Positions 37,830-46,450 of a DNA stretch of 64,000 bases are shown piece by piece. Below the pieces are notes generated by a model. The model made no database searches and was not told the DNA's origin. It saw nothing but the letters and a program-made list of their open reading frames with translations. Both the position numbers and the translations under genes were made by a program. The stretch is taken from NCBI RefSeq assembly GCF_014725735.1, contig NZ_CP061368.1, positions 1 through 64,000 of the forward strand. The letters are read 5' to 3'. How positions within the stretch are numbered: position 1 is the first letter of the stretch; each line of letters opens with the position of its first letter. The DNA is from Wenzhouxiangella sp. AB-CW3 (GTDB taxonomy: Bacteria > Pseudomonadota > Gammaproteobacteria > Xanthomonadales > Wenzhouxiangellaceae).

Positions 37830-39068
37830 TCAGGCCGATTCCAGTTGCCAGCGTGGCGTCCGATCGTCGTCACACCACAGGTGCCAGCTCAGGCCGGCCG
37901 GCGGCTTGCCGCCGGTGCCGGTCAGGACCACCAGCGTCAATGGCGCCAGCTCGAGCACCTGTTGCCAGCTTGACTGGCTGCTCGGTTCGATTTCAACACC
38001 GACTGCATCCAGCGCCAGATCCCGCGTAAAGGAGATCCATTCATCCTCGCTGCCGTCTTCGGGCAGTGTGAGGATGAGCACATCCTCGCTGATCGTGTGG
38101 CCGCCTTCGCGGAAAAGGCACACACTGCGGTGCCCTGATTTCAGCAGCAGTCGCGGCAGGCGGGTGACCAGGCTGCGGGCCGCCTGTCCCGTCGGGCTGC
38201 GCACGCCAAGCGCGGTCTTGCCCGATCGCGCCGATTCGCGCAAGCTGGCGATGATGGAGGCGCCGGGAAGATTGGCCAGTTCGCTTTCGCGTTCGCGCAA
38301 GGGCTCAAACAGCAGGTCATGGCCGCCCGGACCGGAGAGGCTGGTCACATTGACTGCTGTGGGGGAGTGATCGGGGCGTACGCTGGCGCGCCACTGGCGC
38401 ATGCCGTGGCCAGGCAAGAGCTGCGAGGGCGGTGGCGAGAGCAGCCGGTCGAGAAACACCAGCCAGTTGTGCATGAGAGGATGACGTTTTACACCGTCGC
38501 CGTTGTCGATCCAGCCAATCACCAAGTCGCGACGCACGCTCAGACCCCATCGGCTCGCGCTGGGAGAGGAGGCCAGCGTCCAGAACGCTTCGGTCGAGAG
38601 CACCCGCTCGGCCTTTTCACGCACCGGTTCGAGCTTGTAGACCTGCCGTATGGCGTCACGAACAATGCGTGGCGAACACAACGCCAGCTTGACTGACAGA
38701 CCGGTACGCCGGGAGATCTGCTCGGCCAGCCCGGCCTTCAGGGGTGAATCCAGCAGCAGGGTCAGCCAGCCATCCTCGCGCTGCACCGGCATGGCGTTGT
38801 GGCGCAGGGCCCAGGTTGGCGGCACCAGCCCGGCGACATCCGGATCGATATGGTCAACATCCGGCACCAGGTAAGGCAGGTTGGCCTGGGCGGCGAGCCC
38901 GAAATCCAGTTCCTCCTGCTCGACGATGCCCAGATCAACCAGGGCCTGACCGAAGTACCCGCCCTGAATACGCTGATGTTCCAGCGCACGTTCGAGGTCC
39001 TGTTCGGTCACCCTGCCCAGTTCCAGCAGCAGGGTGCCGATATTGCGTTGCCGGGCGTTGTCTTCCAT
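37830..39068 (-). CDS. MshEN (GspE N-terminal) domain protein without ATPase
   Basis: A 412-residue cytoplasmic protein. Residues 1-150 look like the type II secretion ATPase N-terminal (MshEN) domain: RNIGTLLLELGRVTEQDLERALEHQRIQGGYFGQALVDLGIVEQEEL then LPYLVPDVDHIDPDVAGLVPPTWALRHNAMPVQRE. In true GspE/PilB proteins this is followed by a Walker A ATPase; here the remaining 260 residues show no GspE Walker A, Asp box or His box. Some MshEN domains bind cyclic di-GMP, so this could be a signalling adaptor. The end of the gene lies 42 bp from the convergent S33 hydrolase stop. Confidence 0.75.
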   Translation of the reverse strand: MEDNARQRNIGTLLLELGRVTEQDLERALEHQRIQGGYFGQALVDLGIVEQEELDFGLAAQANLPYLVPDVDHIDPDVAGLVPPTWALRHNAMPVQREDGWLTLLLDSPLKAGLAEQISRRTGLSVKLALCSPRIVRDAIRQVYKLEPVREKAERVLSTEAFWTLASSPSASRWGLSVRRDLVIGWIDNGDGVKRHPLMHNWLVFLDRLLSPPPSQLLPGHGMRQWRASVRPDHSPTAVNVTSLSGPGGHDLLFEPLRERESELANLPGASIIASLRESARSGKTALGVRSPTGQAARSLVTRLPRLLLKSGHRSVCLFREGGHTISEDVLILTLPEDGSEDEWISFTRDLALDAVGVEIEPSSQSSWQQVLELAPLTLVVLTGTGGKPPAGLSWHLWCDDDRTPRWQLESA

Positions 39069-39145
39069 GCGGTCCTGGCACGGTGAAGGTTGAACCCAAC
39101 ATACCGCAACTGCCCGGGACCGGCAAACCCGTCATCCGGGGTCCA

Positions 39146-40162
39146 TCAGCCGGCCGAATCCGGCTGCGGCGCGTCCTGTCCCGCCACCGGCGTCACCTCT
39201 TCGGCTTCCATGCGCAGGTAGCTGTCCAGATCGTCCCGGATCTCGGGAATGATCTCCTCGATGTGAGTGATGCGCATGTAGAAGATCGAGTAGTAGATGA
39301 CCTTGACCGAGGTGGTCACGCGCTCGAGCACAACGCTTCCGAGCTTGCCCATCCACAGCACAACAAGCAGCGGCAGCCAGGAAAAGTGCATGACTTCGGG
39401 CAGGAAGTCGACCTCGACATCGCCGAGCATCTCGCGCAGGTCACCGACGTAGAAGGCGGCAATGCTGTCGCCGACCCACAGGCCCAGGCCGATGGCCAGC
39501 AATACCAGCAACGCATAGACCGGTGCCATGATGGTGCCGACCGCGCGCGCGGCGATGTCGATGCCGAACACGCCGGTCAGCGTTTCGGGTACGTTGTCCC
39601 GGAGCGCCTTCATGCGGCCAATCCCCTCGCGCACGTTGCAGCCGTCCACGGCCGTGGTCGGCAGGAGATAGTGATTGACCAGGTCCCAGACTTCCTCGAT
39701 GCCGCGCATGAACAGCCTCACCAGGCGGCCGGCATTGCCGTTGCGCCGCGCCATGGAAAGCATCCAGGCCACCAGCATGTCGATCAGGGCAATCCGCCGG
39801 GCGGTGGACCGTACCTCCCGCACCCGGGCCTTGGCTTCGTCGGCGCTGCGGGTGCGCCCCTGCAATGCCTCGCTGACCAGCCAGCTCTGTCGGAGCTCCT
39901 GGCGAACGAAGTAGAAGAACTTGTAGAGAAACATGCACACGGCGACAACGAGCAGCAAGGCCCCGAAACCGTAGGCGCCGATCACGATGGAAAAAATGCC
40001 GGCAAAGAACAGCGTGGTCATGACCATGCTGTAGATGGCCATCCGTACCCAGGGCCTCAGAATGCCGGGGTCGCGCCCGACAATGGTGAAAGTGTGCTTG
40101 AGCAGGTAGGCGAGCTGTCCCAGCCGTTCGCCGATGCCCGGCTTTCTCAGATGTTGCTGCAT
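39146..40162 (-). CDS. Multi-span membrane protein of unknown function
   Basis: A 338-residue inner-membrane protein. Hydrophobic segments occur near residues 40-90 (AIYSMVMTTLFFAGIFSIVIGAYGFGALLLVVAV), around 205-225 (APVYALLVLLAIGLGLWVGDS) and 245-265. A basic central cytoplasmic loop lies between them, and an acidic tail ends the chain. I do not recognise a family. ATG 40162 (MQQHLRKPG) is chosen because GGGGA lies eight bases upstream; a longer reading to 40237 lacks this. It is encoded 77 bp upstream of the MshEN gene on the same strand, so the two may form an operon. Confidence 0.78.
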   Translation of the reverse strand: MQQHLRKPGIGERLGQLAYLLKHTFTIVGRDPGILRPWVRMAIYSMVMTTLFFAGIFSIVIGAYGFGALLLVVAVCMFLYKFFYFVRQELRQSWLVSEALQGRTRSADEAKARVREVRSTARRIALIDMLVAWMLSMARRNGNAGRLVRLFMRGIEEVWDLVNHYLLPTTAVDGCNVREGIGRMKALRDNVPETLTGVFGIDIAARAVGTIMAPVYALLVLLAIGLGLWVGDSIAAFYVGDLREMLGDVEVDFLPEVMHFSWLPLLVVLWMGKLGSVVLERVTTSVKVIYYSIFYMRITHIEEIIPEIRDDLDSYLRMEAEEVTPVAGQDAPQPDSAG

Positions 40163-40282
40163 GGTTACGTTCCCCTGTTCTCTTGCATTTTTTGGCTTCA
40201 ACTCTACTCTACGGTGAACCGAAGGAGAATGTGTCACCGACTGCGAGTCTGCTTGCCGACACCCGGGGTGATGCAGCCGGGA

Positions 40283-42130
40283 TCAGGTATCGGGTTTACC
40301 GCCGTGGGACAGTAGGGCCTGGTGCATGATGGCCTCGAACCCCGGGTCCCGGCGCACGGGGTCGAGCACCTCGGGATAAAGGAAGTGCACGGACAGGGCG
40401 GGCCAGTAGTCCCACTCCTCGATGTTCATGAAGATTTCGATTGCCTGGTCCACCTGGCCCAGGGCGGCCTTGACCAGGCCGATGGCAAATGCGTCGTCGG
40501 TGGCCCGAATGGCGTCGAGTACCTCGCGCGCTCGGTCCGGTTCATCCCGGGCGATATAGGCCAGTGCCAGGGTCGCTCTCGGCCCTTCGCCGGCCCAGGC
40601 GGCGCTCAGCCCGTCGAGCAATTCGATCGCGCGTGGGTCACCGAGGTGGTAAAGCGCCAACGCCTTGTAGAACTGAAACGTGGTGAAGGCCAGCTCCATG
40701 TCGCCTGTCTGCCGGGCCGCTGCCAGCGCGGCTTCGTGCTCGGCCGTGCCGATTTGGGCCAGCAACAGGTTGGACAAGGCTTCCGGTGACATGGGATCGA
40801 GTTCGACCGCGCGAACCGCGTTCTCCAGGGCTCTTTCCGGCTGGCCCAGCACGAGATAGGTCCAGGCCAGCCAGTTATACGCCTCGGCATAACTGGGTCG
40901 CAGGGCCACGGCCCGTTCGAGCGATTGAACAGCCCTGGAGCCATTGCGGGTGGCGGTGTAGAGCAGCCCGAGCGAGGCATGGGCTTCGGCCAGCTTCGGG
41001 TCGAGGTCCTTCGCCTGCTGGATGGCCGCTTGTGCATCCGGCACGACCTCTTCGTGCGCGGCGTAGCCGTAGTCGTAGAGCAGCGTCAGCGCATCGGCCA
41101 GCCCGACCCAGGCCAGTGCATAGTTTTCGTCGCGCTCGATGGCCTGTCGGAAGTAGGTCGTGGCCTGGCGCAAACCGGGGGCGGTACGCAGATCGGCAAA
41201 AGCTCGGCCGCGCAGATACAGGGTGTAAGCCTCCAGGTTGTCAGTCGGCCGGAAACGCGCTCGTGCCGGATCGGGATCCAGTTCGGTGGCCAGATAGCCA
41301 ACGATATCCTCGATCAGTTCGGCCTGGATGGCGAACAGGTTCTCGGCCGTCAGTGAACGGCGATAGGTCTTGGCCCAGGCGTGCGTGTCATCGCGGCCAT
41401 CGATCAACTGTGCGTTTAGCTGCACCTCGGCCCCGATCTGCTGAACCGCGCCTTCGAGCACCCAGACCACGCCAAGCTGCCGCGCAATCTCGGGAATGGT
41501 CTGCACCGTGTCGCGGTACTGCCGGACCGACGTGCTGGAAATGACGCGCAGATCCTCGATATCCGACAGACGGGTCAGCAGATCGTGGTGCAATCCATCG
41601 GCCAGCGGCAGTGCCGGCTCAACGCCAATCCTTTCGAAGGGCAGAACCGCGATCGAGTGCTGCTTGAACTCTGGTCCGGAATCGGGATCCAGGAGCCAAA
41701 GTCCGGCGGCAACCAAAAGTGCGGTAAACATGGCCATTCCGGCGCGCGCAATCCAGCCGTGACGCTGAGTGCGGGACGCTGCAGATGACGCCTCCTTCCG
41801 GGTCGCCTCGATCGGCGTGACGGTAGCACTCAGTCGATACCCGCGTTTTGGAACGGTTTCGATAAAGCGCGGATGAGCTGGCGAGTCATCCAGCGCCCGG
41901 CGCAACTCCGCGATGCACTGGGTGAGCGCATGGTCGGTGACCACCGCAGGCGCCCACAATTGCTCATTGAACTCATCGCGAGAGACCACGCGCCCTGACT
42001 GTTCGGCCAGGTAGACCAGCACTGCCATGGCACGCGGGGTCAGGTGGACGTCGCCGGTCGGTCCCCTGATCCGGCTTTCCTCTGGCAGCACCAGCCAGTC
42101 GCCCAGCTGGAATCCCCGGTTCAACTCCAT
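40283..42130 (-). CDS. CadC-like winged-helix regulator with TPR sensor
   Basis: A 615-residue one-component membrane regulator. Residues 1-105 form an OmpR/CadC-type winged helix (LTPRAMAVLVYLAEQSGRVVSRDEFNEQLW...ALTQCIAELRRALDDSP...FIETVPKRGYRL). One transmembrane helix (MAMFTALLVAAGLWLL) follows near 130-150, and the C-terminal part is predicted periplasmic, with an FlgO-like/TolB-N-like segment (SIAVLPFERIG) and then TPR repeats (YAEAYNWLAWTYLVLGQPERALENAVRAVELDP). The divergent secreted-protein gene starts 200 bp away and is the obvious candidate target. Signals for such regulators are rarely known. Confidence 0.88.
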   Translation of the reverse strand: MELNRGFQLGDWLVLPEESRIRGPTGDVHLTPRAMAVLVYLAEQSGRVVSRDEFNEQLWAPAVVTDHALTQCIAELRRALDDSPAHPRFIETVPKRGYRLSATVTPIEATRKEASSAASRTQRHGWIARAGMAMFTALLVAAGLWLLDPDSGPEFKQHSIAVLPFERIGVEPALPLADGLHHDLLTRLSDIEDLRVISSTSVRQYRDTVQTIPEIARQLGVVWVLEGAVQQIGAEVQLNAQLIDGRDDTHAWAKTYRRSLTAENLFAIQAELIEDIVGYLATELDPDPARARFRPTDNLEAYTLYLRGRAFADLRTAPGLRQATTYFRQAIERDENYALAWVGLADALTLLYDYGYAAHEEVVPDAQAAIQQAKDLDPKLAEAHASLGLLYTATRNGSRAVQSLERAVALRPSYAEAYNWLAWTYLVLGQPERALENAVRAVELDPMSPEALSNLLLAQIGTAEHEAALAAARQTGDMELAFTTFQFYKALALYHLGDPRAIELLDGLSAAWAGEGPRATLALAYIARDEPDRAREVLDAIRATDDAFAIGLVKAALGQVDQAIEIFMNIEEWDYWPALSVHFLYPEVLDPVRRDPGFEAIMHQALLSHGGKPDT

Positions 42131-42330
42131 TGATGGTCTGCCCCTCGATTGATGACCATGAGCCCCAGTCTACCGGATTGACCTGGTGCTGCACTGACCA
42201 CGGGCGGAGTGTCCCCACATTTTTCGCAGGAAAGTCTCACCAGATTCTCAGGACACTCCGGGACGCCTTGTGCAGGCTGGATCCATCCGCCATCTGGCGG
42301 AGCTGTCCAAATCAATTGCAGGAGGCAATC

Positions 42331-43800
42331 ATGAATATCCGAGTTGGCAAACTATTCCTCATCCCGGTTGCAGTCATCGCCATGATGACTGCCCCCATGC
42401 TGGCGACGGCCGGACCGCCAGAAGCCCAGGGCCAGGGGCACGGACCCTTGTCGAACCCCCATGGGACCAATGTACTAGAGGTCATCACCCGGCATCCGCC
42501 CCTGGCCGATGCCCATGCGCATTACGAGTTCGTCCTGTCCGACGAGGTGATTCCGGCGGGCTGGACGACGATCCGGATGAGCAATCATTCCAGTTCCACG
42601 CACTTCGGTTACATGGTGCGTGTGCCCGATGATGTGGCTGACCTGTCTGTCGAGGAATACATGGATGCGTTGTCATTGCCGTTTCAGGATGCCTGGGATC
42701 CGTACTTCGCCGGAGACGTCGACGTCGGAGGATTCTTCGATGTGCTGCTGCCCGGAATGCCCGAATGGTCTGCCGAAAGCGTCCCCAGCAGTGGCCCGGG
42801 GTTCACCAGCGGCGGGATGACCAGCAGCATGACCGTGTACCTGGAACCGGGAACCTACTTCATTGAGTGCTACGTGCTCGACACCGAGGGTGTATTCCAT
42901 ACCACCCACGGCATGGTCAATCGCCTGGAGGTTGTCGACGATTCAGACAACGAGTCTTCCGAGCCGGCAAGTGAGGTCGAGGTACGTATCTCCTCAACCG
43001 AGGGTCTGAGGCTGGAAGCCGAGAACTTACAGCCAGGACCGACAACCTTTGAGGTCATCTTCGAAGACAACATCGTCTACGGCCATGGCCTGGGCCATGA
43101 CGTCCACCTGGTCCGGCTCGATGGAGAAACGACTGTCGAGGAGATCAATGGCTGGATTAACTACCTCGACATCGGTGCCGACGGCTACTACGCCGACAGC
43201 GGTGCGCTGGTCTCGGCCAGCGGCCAACGCGGCCCACAGACCTTTCTTGGCGGTGTACAGACACTCTTTCCGAATGCCGGTGCCGGCCAGGACTTTCCCC
43301 TGACGGCCTACTTTCATGCCGATCTCACGCCAGGCCAATACGTGCTGGTCTCCGAGGTGCCCAATCCCGTGCAGCCTGATGCAGACAATCCCGAGGTCAG
43401 CATGCTGGTGGAATTCAGCGTCACGCCAGGAGCCGGGCTGACCGGTGCCTGGTATGACCCGGCCACCGCCGGCCAGGGCTGGAACTTCATCGCCACGCCG
43501 GGGGGTGTGTTCGGGTACTTCTATGGATACGCCGACAGCGGCGAGACCTTGTGGCTGATCACCGAAGAGGTGATCGGTGATATCTCCACCGGGGAGTCGG
43601 TTGCCTACAACCTGCTGTACGGGGAACTCGGCTCGTTCAGCGACCCAGTGCAGCCAGATGATCTATCGCATTGGGGCGAGGTCACGTTCGTCTTCGACAG
43701 CTGCAACCAGGCCACGGCTGAAATTTCGGGCGCTGATGGTGCGCAGACTCACCAACTGCAGCGAGTGGCTGACACCGTAGGAGTCTCCTGTGGCCTGTAG
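42331..43800 (+). CDS. Secreted protein with cupredoxin-like domains and C-terminal WYDP-type domain
   Basis: A 489-residue exported protein: signal peptide to ATAG, two beta-sandwich cupredoxin-like regions (PAGWTTIRMSNHSSSTHFGYMVRVP...GTYFIECYVLDTEGVFHTTHGM and PGPTTFEVIFEDN...GQYVLVSEVPN), and a C-terminal module of about 115 residues beginning GAWYDPATAGQGWNFIATPGGVFGYFYGY. I know this last module only as a recurring, unnamed C-terminus in extracellular proteins of related bacteria. His and Cys residues (HTTHGM, FIECYV) could bind metal, but a type 1 copper site is not complete. GGAGG lies before the ATG at 42331. The CadC-like regulator is divergent. Confidence 0.78.
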   Translation: MNIRVGKLFLIPVAVIAMMTAPMLATAGPPEAQGQGHGPLSNPHGTNVLEVITRHPPLADAHAHYEFVLSDEVIPAGWTTIRMSNHSSSTHFGYMVRVPDDVADLSVEEYMDALSLPFQDAWDPYFAGDVDVGGFFDVLLPGMPEWSAESVPSSGPGFTSGGMTSSMTVYLEPGTYFIECYVLDTEGVFHTTHGMVNRLEVVDDSDNESSEPASEVEVRISSTEGLRLEAENLQPGPTTFEVIFEDNIVYGHGLGHDVHLVRLDGETTVEEINGWINYLDIGADGYYADSGALVSASGQRGPQTFLGGVQTLFPNAGAGQDFPLTAYFHADLTPGQYVLVSEVPNPVQPDADNPEVSMLVEFSVTPGAGLTGAWYDPATAGQGWNFIATPGGVFGYFYGYADSGETLWLITEEVIGDISTGESVAYNLLYGELGSFSDPVQPDDLSHWGEVTFVFDSCNQATAEISGADGAQTHQLQRVADTVGVSCGL

Positions 43801-43844
43801 CCGGTGACCGGGGGGAACGTGGAACTCCGGGAATACCGGACATG

Positions 43845-43871
43845 AAAAACCCCGCCGGCGGCGGGGTTTTT
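43845..43871. terminator. Bidirectional terminator
   Basis: AAAAACCCCGC (43845-43855) pairs perfectly with GCGGGGTTTTT (43861-43871) around a 5-base loop. A-tract and T-tract flank the stem on both sides, so it can end transcription of the secreted-protein gene (plus) and of the cold-shock gene (minus). Confidence 0.92.
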
Positions 43872-43897
43872 CGCGGCAATGCGGTCTGTCGCCCCTG

Positions 43898-44107
43898 TTA
43901 GAGGGTGACGACGTTCTCTGCCTGCTGGCCCTTGGGGCCGTTGACGATGTCGAAGCTCACCTTCGCACCTTCGGCCAGGGACTTGAAGCCCGAGCCGGTC
44001 AGGGCGCTGAAGTGGACAAAGACGTCACTGCCGCCATCGTCCTGGGAAATGAAGCCGAAGCCCTTCGCGTCGTTGAACCACTTCACGGTTCCGGTATTGC
44101 TGGACAT
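43898..44107 (-). CDS. Cold-shock domain protein (Csp family)
   Basis: A 69-residue single OB-fold nucleic-acid chaperone. RNP1 is KGFGFISQ and RNP2 is VFVHFSAL, in the usual order after [14 protein letters not shown]; the C-terminus [11 protein letters not shown] is also standard. It binds single-stranded RNA and DNA and prevents secondary structure, often after cold shock or in growth resumption. The ATG at 44107 gives the canonical start; an ATG at 44152 in the leader is rejected. A strong promoter about 170 bp upstream gives the long 5' leader common in csp genes. Confidence 0.96.
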   Translation of the reverse strand: MSSNTGTVKWFNDAKGFGFISQDDGGSDVFVHFSALTGSGFKSLAEGAKVSFDIVNGPKGQQAENVVTL

Positions 44108-44467
44108 ATTGATGTCTACCTTTAAATGTATTGCAAGTTTGTAATGGACCATGCCACACGGCCGGGTCCGGTGTTGCTGTTACTCGGAAATTCAGGAAAT
44201 GGAGGAGCTTGAAGGGGGTACCGGAAGGGAACTTCGATCAAATTCGACCACTGCTGTGTTCCGCAGCGTCGCCGATTATACACGGTTTCTGCGGGTGTGC
44301 AAGCACTTCTTCGTGCCCGGCTGGATCGATGGCATGGCCGTCCCCGGAAAACATCCTGACATTCCCCTGACGAAACCCCTACCGAGGCCCACAACAGGTT
44401 CGGCACAGTTTCACCTCAATCGGATCGATACCGGTGAAATCAAAACTGATGCCCAAGGAGCCAAACC
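44108..44467. promoter_or_regulatory. Divergent spacer with strong cold-shock gene promoter
   Basis: No gene is seen in this 360-bp spacer. On the minus strand, TTGCAC (44302-44297) and TATAAT (44280-44275) are separated by 16 bp, a near-consensus sigma-70 promoter. Transcription from about 44268 would produce a leader of about 160 bases before the cold-shock ATG at 44107. The DUF411 gene must be expressed from the other side; no clear plus-strand promoter was picked out. Confidence 0.75.
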
Positions 44468-44956
44468 ATGAATTACTACCGACTTGATTGCCGTTCGACT
44501 CCCTTGCTGCTGGTTGCGGCCCTGGTTTTCGTGTGCAACATCGGCTTCAGCTCGGAGCCGCTGCCCACGGTCACCCTGAACCTGACAGAGAACTGTGAGT
44601 GCTGTGTGCGATGGGCTGATCATATGGAAGAAGCGGGCTTTACCGTCGAGCTCGAGTATCTCGACCCCTCGGACCTCCAGTCGCTGCAGGAGACCCATCA
44701 CACGGGCCCGAACAGTGATCTGTCCTCTTGCCACACGGCCTTGGTGGATGGCTACGTCATCGAAGGTCATGTCCCGGCTGAACAAGTCAAATCCCTCATT
44801 GCAGAGCGACCGGACATTGTGGGGCTTAGTGTGCCGGGCATGCCTCTTGGCTCTCCCGGAATGGACGTGACCGACGCAAAGGAGCGCTACAAGGTACTAG
44901 CTTTCGATGAATCTGGCGAAACCTACGCCTATGCCATCTACAACCCAAACCACTGA
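44468..44956 (+). CDS. DUF411 secreted metal-binding-type protein
   Basis: A 162-residue exported protein with a hydrophobic N-terminal signal and the DUF411 core: LTENCECCVRWADHMEEAGFTVELEY, where the family usually has CGCC, and SSCHTALVDGYVIEGHVPAEQVKSLI. The CxCC cluster and the SCHT/GHVP motifs suggest copper or other soft-metal binding, and DUF411 genes are often found in metal-resistance loci. A GGAG motif precedes the ATG. Its TGA is part of the GAGG ribosome binding site of the next gene, so the pair is cotranscribed, though the amidohydrolase does not suggest metal resistance. Confidence 0.86.
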   Translation: MNYYRLDCRSTPLLLVAALVFVCNIGFSSEPLPTVTLNLTENCECCVRWADHMEEAGFTVELEYLDPSDLQSLQETHHTGPNSDLSSCHTALVDGYVIEGHVPAEQVKSLIAERPDIVGLSVPGMPLGSPGMDVTDAKERYKVLAFDESGETYAYAIYNPNH

Positions 44957-44966
44957 GGTCGACTAC

Positions 44967-46340
44967 ATGATGCGACTAAACATGAAAGGGCTGCTTTTTC
45001 TGGTCGCGCTGGCCCCCTCACTGGTCCTGGCCGAAGTGCTGATCATCGAGGGCGTCAACGTGGTCACCATGAAGAATCACGCAATTCTGCAAGACAAGTC
45101 TGTCGTGATATCGGATGGACGCATCCGGCAGATTGATCGATCGGACTCGGTTTCCGTGACTGACGGTGCCAGGAGAATTGATGGCGCCGGAAAGTATCTC
45201 GTGCCCGGGCTGTCCGAGATGCATGCACATCTGCCGTCGGATGAATCCGGTTCCGCGATGGACCCACGGGATGTGTTGTTCCTGTTCCTCTCCAACGGGG
45301 TTACAACCATACGCAACATGATTGGCACACCGCAGCATCTGGAGATCCGTCGCTCAATCGACGCGGGTGAATACCCGGGGCCGCGACTGATAACCAGTGG
45401 CCCACCGCTTGACAACTCGGGGTTCGGGTACAACACCGTTGACGGTGTCGATGGCGCCAGAGAACAAGTACGAGCTCAGGTGGAGGCAGGCTACGATCTG
45501 CTTAAATTACTTGAGGGGTTGTCGAGACCGGAGATGGAAGCCATTGCCGAAGAAGCCGAGCGGCTGGGAATGGAAATGTCGGGTCATGTTCCGACTTCCC
45601 TTTCGGTGGAAGAAGCGGTCAGTCTGGGTTACGCAACGATTGAACACCTTGATGGCTATATGCCATCCACGGTTGATCCTGATACCCACGTGGATGGCTC
45701 GGCAGGCTTGTTTGGCGCCCGCCTGGCCCGGGGCTTCGATCCGGAGCGGGCGAGAATGCTTGCTTCCGAACTGGCGGAACAAGAGTTCTGGAACGTGCCC
45801 ACACAGAGTCTCGCATACACCCTGTTCGGCGGCGCCTCCATTCAGGCCTTGCAAGACGATCGTCCCGAACTGCGTTATGTTCCCGCGCAAGTGCGCGAGA
45901 GCTGGTCCAGCCAGGTTCAGATGATGCGAGAGAACATGCTGGATAGCCCCGAGGAAGGCAAGGCCTACATGCGTGCACGAGCCGAGTTGCTCGCAGCACT
46001 GCGGGAAGAGGGCGCGAAGTTTCTGCTGGGTTCCGATGCCCCGCAGTGGTTCAATGTTCCGGGCTTCTCCGTGCATCACGAGATGTCGGCGCTCAGGGAA
46101 GTCGGGTTCTCCGACTACAGTATTCTGAAGATGGCATCGGCCAATGCCGCCCGGTACCTGGGCATGGAAGAAGAGCTGGGCCATATCGGTGAAGGATATA
46201 TCGCCGATCTTGTGCTCGTTGGGGGCAACCCGATGGAAGATATTTCGCACTTGCAGGATCTCTCGGGCGTCGTTGTCGGCGGTCGATGGATTGGTCGTGA
46301 CGAAATTGATAGCCGGCTTCAGGCAATGGAAGGCGGCTGA
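44967..46340 (+). CDS. Secreted amidohydrolase-family protein
   Basis: A 457-residue metal-dependent hydrolase of the amidohydrolase superfamily with a signal peptide (MKGLLFLVALAPSLVLA). Metal ligands are visible in GLSEMHAHLPSD (HxH), in the lysine region AGYDLLKLLEG, in MSGHVPTSLS and ATIEHLDGY (His), and in LLGSDAPQWF (Asp). The C-terminal GEGYIADLVLVGGNPMEDI is the usual small beta domain. Relatives act as imidazolonepropionase-like or dipeptidase-like enzymes; the substrate is unknown. The ATG at 44967 follows a GAGG motif that overlaps the DUF411 stop, which supports coupling. Confidence 0.9.
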   Translation: MMRLNMKGLLFLVALAPSLVLAEVLIIEGVNVVTMKNHAILQDKSVVISDGRIRQIDRSDSVSVTDGARRIDGAGKYLVPGLSEMHAHLPSDESGSAMDPRDVLFLFLSNGVTTIRNMIGTPQHLEIRRSIDAGEYPGPRLITSGPPLDNSGFGYNTVDGVDGAREQVRAQVEAGYDLLKLLEGLSRPEMEAIAEEAERLGMEMSGHVPTSLSVEEAVSLGYATIEHLDGYMPSTVDPDTHVDGSAGLFGARLARGFDPERARMLASELAEQEFWNVPTQSLAYTLFGGASIQALQDDRPELRYVPAQVRESWSSQVQMMRENMLDSPEEGKAYMRARAELLAALREEGAKFLLGSDAPQWFNVPGFSVHHEMSALREVGFSDYSILKMASANAARYLGMEEELGHIGEGYIADLVLVGGNPMEDISHLQDLSGVVVGGRWIGRDEIDSRLQAMEGG

Positions 46341-46450
46341 TTCCATGGATTGACTTACCATCTTGCCGCCGGCTAAATTGGCCCGGTGTACCGGTCCGGC
46401 TGTTCGTCGGGCCGGTTTCCCGGACACCGATTCAGAAGCGAGGCAGGTCC

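Noticed and set aside
45684-45698. CCCACGTGGAT as a parS-like site
   Set aside because: Matches only the core of the palindrome and lies far from the origin within a coding region.
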